Made by a program: the position numbers and the translations under genes
The notes under the pieces: model-generated
What the model saw: the letters and a program-made list of their open reading frames with translations, nothing else
Told to the model about the DNA's origin: nothing
The model's database searches: none
Origin: Syngnathus acus
Lineage: Eukaryota; Chordata; Actinopteri; Syngnathiformes; Syngnathidae
DNA length: 64,000 nt
Assembly (NCBI RefSeq): GCF_901709675.1
Contig: NC_051089.1
Span: forward strand, 9,483,476 to 9,547,475
Reading direction: 5' to 3'
Part shown: positions 22,131 to 64,000 of the stretch, one piece after another
Position numbering within the stretch: the first letter of the stretch is position 1
Layout: the number at the start of each line of letters is the position of its first letter

Positions 22131-25130
22131 TTTATTTTAGTCGTTCCTCGAGCGACAGATTCACTAATAAAGTAGTTCTAAAATATAAAAATAGTTTTTT
22201 CATGAGCCGAACTCACATACTTATTCATTTAAAAAAGACAGGTTTGTTGAATTATTGTACTTTTATTGAGAATCAGACTTTTCACAAGTAAACACAGTCA
22301 ATGATCTCCTAAAAGAAATGTCAAAAACAAATGCAAATAATTGTGACGATAAAGACAAACAAACAAGCATTAAAAAAATCATCAGAAAACACAAGAAATA
22401 CATTCAATTATCCCGACTTTCTCTTCTGAGGAGCAGTTCGGGGTCCCCCTGAGTTTTTATATATGTATATAAAAAAAAATTGACCCATGGCTCTTGACAC
22501 TTGAACTAATAATCGTCACAACATTACTGCCCAAAGGGAGAAATCAAGAAAGCCAATTCCATCCCTTGCAATTCACATGATCGGATAGAAACACATCAGA
22601 AGAGAGCAGGACAACATGCAAGGTTGTGTTCTCTTGTGTGAATAAGTTGCATTTGTCCAGATTCTCACAATCATTGATCCCAAAAACAACTACAGTAGCA
22701 CCTTTTATGGGAATCCTAATCACAAAACAGAGTACCACCATTGCATTATTTAGCGCAGTGTGCTGTTGTATATATATATTTTTTAGGGGGGTGTCAAAAA
22801 TATGAAAAGACTGGACAAGGACAACAAATCACACATAGAAACGATGCATATGAACTGATTCATTCTTGCCAATATGCAACAGTGACCTTTTAGAAAAAAA
22901 GCATCTTTGGTTTATGTTTGCTCCTGAAAAGAAAATGTAACTGATTGTATCATCCAAAAAACGACCCCTGATTAATCCTCTGATTAGAAGCAGCAATGTA
23001 AAAAAAATCCGTGCACCTGCTGATATTTCTGCAATCTTTCATTAAAAAAAAAACACGTCAAAATATTAATCGGCTTCATATAAGGATGGGCATTTGACCA
23101 AGTGAATACATTTTTTTTAACTAAATTTGAAATCTTATGTCTACTTTTTCCTACATCTTCCTACATCTTTTCATAAAATTGTAAATCAAGATGCAGTAGT
23201 ACCTGAAACACAAAATGGATGATTGGGTGCACGTTTGCAAGCAACACAGATCACAAAGAATCGATATACTTCTGACCTACAATGTACAAACATCTGATTG
23301 CAACAGCTTTGGAGGAACTCAGCATGAGGGTCATTTTTGTGTATATGTGCAGCATAGGAATATTTATGAATTGCCACTCAATGCTGCTGGCACTTCCCTG
23401 GAGAACTTGTCCTAGTTCAAGGCCACAAATGTGCATTAAAGGCATGGTTTTGAGGAGCAGCGCCTCGGCTGATCTTCATCTTTGGTTTAACGCGTTTGAT
23501 TATTCCACATTCTCCTGTCCACTGACGAGACACAAATTAGGGCTGAACAATGAATCAAACTCAAATGAACACATTATAATGTAGTATCATGCAACAAAGG
23601 CTGAGCGAGAAAGAGAGAGAGACCCTGAGTTGCAATTAGTTTCTTTTTCCAAATCATTCAGCCCTAATTCAAAACAAATAAAATGTCAGGTATGCAAACA
23701 TGTCTTTGGGTAATAGCGTCGGTCACTGCTGCGTATTGGCCTGCTAATATAAAACTACTTGGGAGACAAGTGCTAATCTTTATCTACACTAGAGGAAAAC
23801 AAAAAAAAAAAGATGTGGCACTCGATTCAACTACATTCTGTACTCAGTAGTACAAAGCTTCTCACAAAAATAGAAATTTTCAGGAAGTTGAACTTTACGT
23901 CATTCATTAAGATTCTTCACTTTCATCCCTGATTATTTAACACTCGCGATGTGTTACTCCAACCACTCTTTATGGATTCGCATCCTCTAACCTGAGAAAA
24001 ACAAGGCCGCGCTCGGCCTCTGAGAGTCGAGATGCGTCCACACTAAGGCCAATTATCAGGCGGCTCAGTACCCGCATGCCACTGTCGGCACTCGTATCAA
24101 GCTGTTTGAGCATTTAAAGTGGATATGGAGTAAATGCTCAAATGGCTGGCCATACACTTGCTTTGTGTCCACCGACACAAGCAGGAGGTAGACGTAGAAG
24201 ACAATACAAAAAAAGAATCACATAAGCATGGGAGGTCTCAGCTACTGGCATAGAGATACATTCATAGCAAATCTATTAGGCAATTACGCACAGCTTACTT
24301 AGTACTGAGAAGATACCCTGTCAGTTCACCATGTACATAACACGACATGATTTTTAAAAAAAAATTCCCTGAGTTTAAGAAAGCCGACAAAGTATCAAAT
24401 TAACGGGAGGTAGTATAACAGGAACAGCAAGGGCAGCTGCATATTAACATCAACAAACAATATTGCTTCCATGCCATCACTCAATAATGAATTAGATAAC
24501 ACTTGTTAATACTGGCTCTTGGCTCATGACCTCCCGTGGCCACGGCCACACCTGAGGAGACAAATGTATGTTTTGCTTCCAGCGCGAGAAAAAAGGAATG
24601 GAAGCGGCACTGCCCTTATATTCCAGTGAATAAGAAAAAAAAAGAAAAATCCAGACAAAATGGGATGACAATGAGGAAAAAAAATCATCAGGAAGTATCA
24701 CAGGTTATGTAAAGCTGCATAACACAGTGGTTATTAAATATACAGCCGAGGTTTGGCTCGCAAGCGAACCGAGGTAGATAATCAGCGAAAAGGACTTCCC
24801 TTTCACTCCAGTGATAAACTCTCTTAAATAAAGTTTGGTTCTTTAACATTCATGGTGGGTGAGATTTTTTTTTTAAATGACATACAAAACAAATAAAGAG
24901 AATAAAAAAAAAAAAATGAAAAGAAAATGCCTGCTGACAAAAAAAAATTGTAAAATGGAGCAGGCTTGAAGATGAAGATTAAAAAAATGGTCTCACACAC
25001 ATGCACACGCACGCACGCACGCACGCACCCGCGCACAGGGAATGCATATACACGCACACATAATACACTCACACAACCTCACACACTGAAAGGCCGAGCA
25101 CTTTGGGCTTCCCGATGACAGCGGAGCTCC
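22131..25130 (-). other. prtg: Presumed prtg 3' untranslated region
   Basis: About 3 kb of AT-rich DNA follows the prtg stop codon with no coding frame. Minus-strand AATAAA hexamers at 22262-22267 and 22131-22136 are candidate polyadenylation signals. A CA/CG-rich microsatellite lies at about 25000-25035. The UTR extent is inferred, since ccpg1 begins only about 1 kb further on. Confidence 0.45.
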
Positions 25131-45485
<20,355 letters not shown>

Positions 45486-47870
45486 TTACGTGAATTGTCC
45501 TTGCATGCTAGCTAGTGTGTCAGAGCGACTTCCTCCGAATGAAGCGCGGTGGAACGCTGACTGACTGAGTAGCCGACTGGTCGGCCTCCCGGGATTGCTG
45601 AGTGGAAGCTTGGGAGAGTGTGACCCACCCTCCACGGGACCGCATTATCATCAATCCCGGCTCCCCATTATGAAAGTTTCCAGAGTATGGCGGCATCTAG
45701 CGGTAGATGTATACATTGCAACTGCATCAACCACTTTAGTCTCATTTAGTGCTACTAGTAGGCCTACTAATAGTGGTTATCAAATGCTTAACATGTAATT
45801 TCCTACTAGTGCAACAGAGTTTCACGAGAGAGAGACAGGCTGCCCATTAATCATGAATAGTTTGTGTTAAAAGAAGAAAAACACATTTCCGACACTTGTA
45901 GTTGAAACCATAAACAGACTACAAACAATGCCTCCAAAACACTTACATGGCATTATGAACATAGTCTATTGAAAATTCTGACTTGTAAAAATCAAATGCT
46001 ATTTGTTTTTCGAATAATGGGGAATAGATTCCTCAATAAATAAAATCTGTGAATTGATGAATTTGCAACCACAACTACAACAATGTATAATTTTACATTT
46101 TAAATACATGTAAAGATGTTCATTTTGATAAAATAATACAATTTTTATGAATCAATGTAATTATAATTTTTCAACCAGTGGTTTAATACAATAAATCCAG
46201 AAAATTTTTTTTTTTCATTTTTGCCCATGTAAATAAATAAATACATGAATAAAAAAATAAAAACTGAAATAAAATCAATGTAAACTAACACTTTTTAGGG
46301 AATGAAACAACTAAATCAATGCAACAACCATTACTGCTCTTTTGATAAACATAAATGTGTGCATTCCCAGAGTGACCTGTGATTGTTGACACATTTTGAA
46401 ATAGAGACTTCAGCACCGCAAAGAGCTGACTGCAACATTTTTCTACTAATCTTTCACTTTCCTTTATCAATGCGAGCAAAGCTGAAAAGACAAGAGCAGA
46501 CCTCTCAATATCAGCTGCGAATAGCACACCAAATGTTCTCCGTTGTCTGGGAAAAAAAACATCATGGAAATGAGCTTGTCCTTTTAAAGCAGGCCCCTTC
46601 AATTACAAGGAAGCATTGATAGAAACAGGACAGCTGCCTGGTCAATGTCGATATTGATCCCATGTCCATCACTTATTGTGTAGACGGATCGAACTCCCTC
46701 TCCCCCCCCTCCCTTTGTAAATCTTTTTGTTCAGCAACCCAGCTGTGAAATATTCTGTCACCACACAAAAAACTGCATAACTTACAATTGCGTTTAAAAC
46801 AAAAACATAACACAAAAGGCAAAAATTGTGGCGTGCTTGTATAAAACATCACTGTTGACGTTCTCGCCTATTTGACAACTGTAGTGTGTGCAGGTTCCAT
46901 TCACAATACAATGTGAGATGCAAATACTGTTTAGTGTAATGCTAATTGTTGGTTCCAATCGTACAGTCAAGTATTGAGTGGCAATAAGAACATGTAACCT
47001 CCGCATTACACAAACTGGCCCATTGCTTACATAATGTGGGAAACTGAGTCTTCGCTATCAACCAAACTCTCCCTAGAGCGTCTAATTAATCACCAACGGT
47101 AGCCAAAGTACTCGCAGTCTTCTTAAGTACACATGCTTGTTAAAAAAGATGGTTAGATTTCTATACTCGGGCAAAATTGGAAAAACTAGTGTCATCAAAA
47201 ACCGCAATCTTTAAGCAACTTATATTTTAACAAATATTTTGTGGCAACACACAGACCAATAGTTTACAATACTCACATCACATGCATATTTTTTTTTTTA
47301 ATCCTGTATGAAAAGCGACAAATTTTACTGCGACTTACTGAGGAGTTTCGACCAACTCAAAACTAGTTTTTATGTCTTTAGTGGACTGCCATTGAATTGA
47401 AGCACAACAAATGTGACACCTCTCTGAAGACCTGATAAATGAAGTCAAAGTTATGAATGCTAGCGGGATTGTGAGCCTGGTAGTGAGGGGGTCGGGGAGG
47501 CCAGGAGGCCGCCTGACAGCAGGGCAGCCCCCCACCCATCCCCACTGACCTCAGCGGTGTCCGAAAGGCTGGCCTGAATCGTGTGTGACCTGTCCCCTGA
47601 CCCCCGTGAAGGTGGAGGAGGGTTGTTTTAGTGCCACATCAAGGGGGGTGCTGGAGAAATGATGGCTTGACCACGCAAAAGGTTCCCACCATGAAGATGT
47701 GGAGGAGTCCACCCTGTGGAGCACGTGCTTGTTGCAGCACAGTAAACATGTGACGAGTGAGGCAGTGTGAGGGAATTTCATTAGTGGTACTAGTTGGGCC
47801 TTGTAGAGTTATTAGTGCTGAGAACATAAAAAAAACAATAACAAATATGGAGGCCATGTTGTTTTCACGT
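45486..47870. promoter_or_regulatory. prtg upstream/intergenic region
   Basis: This contains the prtg 5' UTR and promoter on the minus strand (moderately GC-rich for the first ~150 bp, then AT-rich) and spacer to nedd4. 47440-47660 is a GC-rich island in AT-rich surroundings, with no supported frame. No RNA gene was seen. Confidence 0.35.
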
Positions 47871-50489
47871 TTCTTTATTAGTCAAATATATCTCTTTGTT
47901 TGCTGTGCTATCAGCAATTTTCAAAGCTACATTTCATTCCATGCTTTAAAGTGTTTTCATATACATTATGTAGCATGAATGTTTGCTATAATGCACTTAC
48001 AGGTGACGTTTGAAAGAAAATGTTTATCCACGTGGTATTATCTCATAAACAAAAGGCACATTTAACAGTACTTTTCAGGATTAGAACATTATGTATATCG
48101 ATGACAAAAATAGGCGAGATGTCATTTTCAATACGAGAGAGAAAGAAGAGAATGTGCTTCATTTCAGCAATGTTCACATGTAAACATTTCACCGGGTGCA
48201 CTTGAAGCAGAGGATCGTTTTAAGAAGTGTGCAGGTGGCAGTTCAGAAGTAAGACTCGTTGATACGAACAAAGTGCGGAACTTTATAAAAGCGTCGTGTA
48301 GCTTTGTTGTCCGTGACGAGAACAATAAAACATTGTTTAAAAAACGTACTACTTATACCACGGTATGACAAGACCATCTTGAATAAACAGCATAAGTATA
48401 GAACAGTTTGTCAAAGCATATAAACATCGTTTTGAGTTGACCGCTGCAATTAGACTCCTGATAAATGATCAGTCACGTGTCGTAACGTTCTTTGTTTTTT
48501 GTACACACGTACAGTAGACGTAATCGTATAAGATACGACAATTAGCGTAAAGCGTAATTTTAAAAGGTACATAGCTGTACACCAACAACTGTTTTTATTC
48601 ACCTTGAGTGCCATAGTAAAAGCTTCATCATTTTGTAGGAGTTTGTATATGATGCATAGTATTGTAACATACTCAAAGCTCTTTGCGTCTGTACACAGAC
48701 AAGAGAATTAGTCAAGCATTAAACTGGTCCTGGCATTGGTACGTTTTAAGCCCCTTATACTATACATATACTTGGCTTACTTGCACATAACCCGCACATT
48801 TTCTGTATTTAAGGCGCATACACTCTCCACCTCAGTGTGTCTAATATACTGGAATGAATAATGTAAAAGCATGTATACAACTTAATAGAAACAATCTGAA
48901 TTGTGTTAGTTAATAGATGCATCTTTTTAAAATGTAGTAATTTCCTTTTTAAAGGCAAAAAGACTTCAATGTCAGAGTAGATTTTGATTTAAGAATACAG
49001 TGATGACTTGGGATACGAGTTACAAGACTGATGGGTTTGTTGACATACCAACTGTCATTCAGCTGATTTAAAATGAAATAAAAAAATGGCCATTTCAAAT
49101 TGAAACTAAACATAAAACAATTGTGTATTGACAGCAGCCACACAACTTTGCCTTTAAGTTTGCTAGCTTAATGCTAACATATAATGTGAAACGCCACTGA
49201 CGGGCTAATCAATAACATCGATGGATGTGACGTGTCAGAACCATTCAAGGAATTAATATTTAACATTTTAAACATGTGGAACAATTCATGTGAATAGGTA
49301 ATATAAAAATCTATTTGGTCTATATTTTTTATCCTCTGTGAAGACAAATTAGCATTAGCATGGCTTACTTCATGTCGATCCGTGTATGTCTGTACTGCCT
49401 CGAGGTGGCCAAAGCATGAACACCAGAAGGAGCAGCACAAATATCTATTTAATTGGAGCGAAGTGTGACAAAAACAGTTTCATTCTTATATTCAAGTCTT
49501 GTACTAAATCTTATACATTATATTTAATTATGTTTTGATGTATCCATTTCTATGAAGTGCAATATTACAGAGTGCTATTTGTATTGTATTTTTTCCATTA
49601 AAAAAATGCATTCCAATATTTTGGGGAAGGGTCTGGTGGTGTTTTTTTTTTTTAATTAATGGCATTTATTTTGAGGTGTAAAGATGATTTGGGATGTGAA
49701 CAGTTACAAGCATGGTCACTGAATGAATTAAAATTGTATCTCAAGGCATCACTGTGGATGACTGGGCAATTCATTCATTAGAGGTAAGAGCAAAGGATCA
49801 AGAGGATGGAGTTTTAAAAAAGAAAGGTTGAGGTTAAAAACTACATCTTTTTTTAATTACCATCATTTAATTAATTATTTCATTATTTTATTTATGGGGA
49901 ATTCATTAGAGGTAAGAGCAAAAGAAAGGTTGAGGTTAAAAACCACGTCTTTTTTTATTACCACCATTTAATTAATTATTTAATTTAATTATTATTTATG
50001 GGGTATTTATTAGAGGTAAGAGCAAAAGAAAGGATGACGTTAAAAACCACATCTTTTTTTTTAATTACCATTAGAAGTGGGCAATGATTCCACACCTGGA
50101 CCCAAGATGCTTGTATTATTTACACAACCCTTTACTCTGTACATTACCTTACTTTACGAGAATAAAGTAGGACAACTATATATTTATAAAAAAAAAATTA
50201 AAAAAAAGTGATGTGAAAACAAAGGCATGAAATGTTGTCAGGTTATATCAAAGTGAATCCAGAGACGCCCTGAAAAGCCCTAAAAATATGGCTGTGGTCT
50301 CATGGTTAGTGTTTGTCATTTCACTTGAGACAAAAAGACTCTGATGTGTAAACTTCAGAAGACTAGTAGAGATATAACACCTGTCACTCCAAACATTTGT
50401 TGAGTTGTCGTCTTCGGCCGCCGGCTGTGGTTTGGAACTTCACAACATTTGGCGCCGCATGGATTCTCACTTAGCGTCATTGAATATGT
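47871..50489 (-). other. nedd4: Presumed nedd4 3' untranslated region
   Basis: AT-rich DNA follows the nedd4 stop codon without coding frames. A minus-strand AATAAA at 47874-47879 is a candidate polyadenylation site, implying a 3' UTR of about 2.6 kb. It contains the tandem repeat at 49774-50074. Confidence 0.4.
49774..50074. repeat. ~105-bp minisatellite, three copies, in the nedd4 3' region
   Basis: Copies begin near 49774, 49900 and 50004, each with 'attagaggtaagagcaaa', then 'gaaagg(t/a)tga', 'aaccac(a/g)tctttttt' and an (T/A)TTAATTA-rich end. The first copy has an extra segment of about 25 bp. Confidence 0.8.
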
Positions 50490-63080
<12,591 letters not shown>

Positions 63081-64000
63081 TCGTTTAACTCTCTAACCCC
63101 TGCAGTACTTTGGAGTGCTGCATGATAAAAGTTGGCGGTCGAGCAAAAAAATAAAGCAAAGCAACTGCTCCGCGCTTTGCGATCACAATCATTAGTGGGT
63201 GTACATAGCCAAAATAGCTCTGGTGACATCCTACATTCCACTCCAGGCTGATCTCAACTCTTAGTCAGAGGAGGTCAGTGGATCTCTTCGGAGACATGAC
63301 CCAAACACACAACCTTTGAAACAAGAGTTCAATTCCAGGGGTTAAATTGTTTTTAAAGGGCAGATACACAAATCTGATTAGTAACCTAAACCTTTCGGCT
63401 CGTTAAGTTGCTCCGGGTTCCAGCCTGTTCGCCGTCTCAAAGACTCCGTCTTGTCCGGTCGCCTCACTCGAGTAGAACAGCCGAGACCAAAAATCAACCC
63501 GGTATCCTTCTGTGCTGCATCTCAAACCGAAGCACTGGTAAACTGTTACATCTGCCTGTGCCCTCTCACTCAAGACTCTACTTCCTGCCGCGGCTCGCCT
63601 TCTAATCCTTCTGCCGCTCCGTGCCCCCACAAATATTTTTACCCGCCGCTATTGAATTTCAGGAAATCAAGGGGAATGAATCTAAATAACTCTCTTGAAA
63701 TACAGAGTGGTTAACAAAATCACATGTTCAAAATGTTTGGTCTCCGTCAATAAATGGCTCTTCGTCTTGTCTGACTTTACTGGCCGTTGTAAATCTGTAA
63801 CATGATCTCACCCTCAACAGAAAAGAGCAAGGGCGACCTGATTTGACTGTGGCATAAGTGCTGCTATACGATACCTCATGTAACCCGCCTGTACTGGTCT
63901 GATTTCCTTACACTGCTGTTGCTGTTTATTAATGGTGGGCTATTGTGAACCAGGTTGTGCTATTTAAATTGCCATGTTCTAAACCTTGTGACTGGCTATT
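63081..64000 (-). promoter_or_regulatory. nedd4: Upstream of the nedd4 alternative first exon
   Basis: This is probably the alternative promoter and 5' UTR of the long isoform and, at the same time, intron of the C2-containing isoform. The stretch 63400-63660 is more GC-rich. Frames there (75 aa on minus, 65-87 aa on plus) match nothing I know and are not called. Confidence 0.4.

Overview
This window looks like teleost fish nuclear DNA, most likely from a compact percomorph genome. The introns are small, the intergenic DNA is AT-rich, and there are Tc/Tigger-type and fish-type dispersed repeats. The gene order matches one vertebrate synteny block (PIGB, CCPG1, PRTG, NEDD4; human chr15q21). 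I could not identify the species. All gene models were built by eye by joining exons with matching phases and splice signals. The four conserved genes each resolve into a full reading frame with an intact stop.

Layout. 558-3603 (+): pigb, 12 exons, 520 aa, the GPI third-mannose transferase, whose second intron has the signals of a U12-type AT-AC intron. 4561-6258 (+): an intact Tigger/pogo transposase. 6581-7591 and 14806-15030 (+): two separated pieces of a decayed, intron-containing second copy of pigb. 8401-11289 (-): an 8-exon lectin gene lying between those two pieces and predicted to encode a secreted chimera of signal peptide, C-type lectin domain, Ser/Thr/Pro-rich linker and galectin domain (356 aa). 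11.4-13.95 kb: a repeat-rich block with a 355-bp tandem repeat and long foldbacks. 15919-21216 (-): ccpg1, 9 coding exons, 755 aa, an ER-phagy receptor with its LC3- and FIP200-binding motifs conserved. 25131-45485 (-): prtg (protogenin), 19 exons, 1153 aa, with 4 Ig domains, 5 FN3 domains and one transmembrane segment. 50490-63080 (-): nedd4, 24 exons, 1192 aa, a HECT ubiquitin ligase in its long N-terminal isoform. Exons for the full C2-domain isoform would lie beyond position 64000.

The four conserved genes are not a pathway; they are neighbours held by ancient synteny. Two of them act in the ER (pigb in GPI-anchor synthesis, ccpg1 in ER turnover), prtg is a cell-surface guidance/adhesion-type receptor, and nedd4 is a ubiquitin ligase. 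The accessory part, about 3.6-15.0 kb, is where lineage-specific change is concentrated: tandem duplication of pigb, decay of the copy, transposase insertion, and the lectin gene sitting antisense inside the dead copy. The CTLD-galectin chimera is the best candidate for something little or not described.
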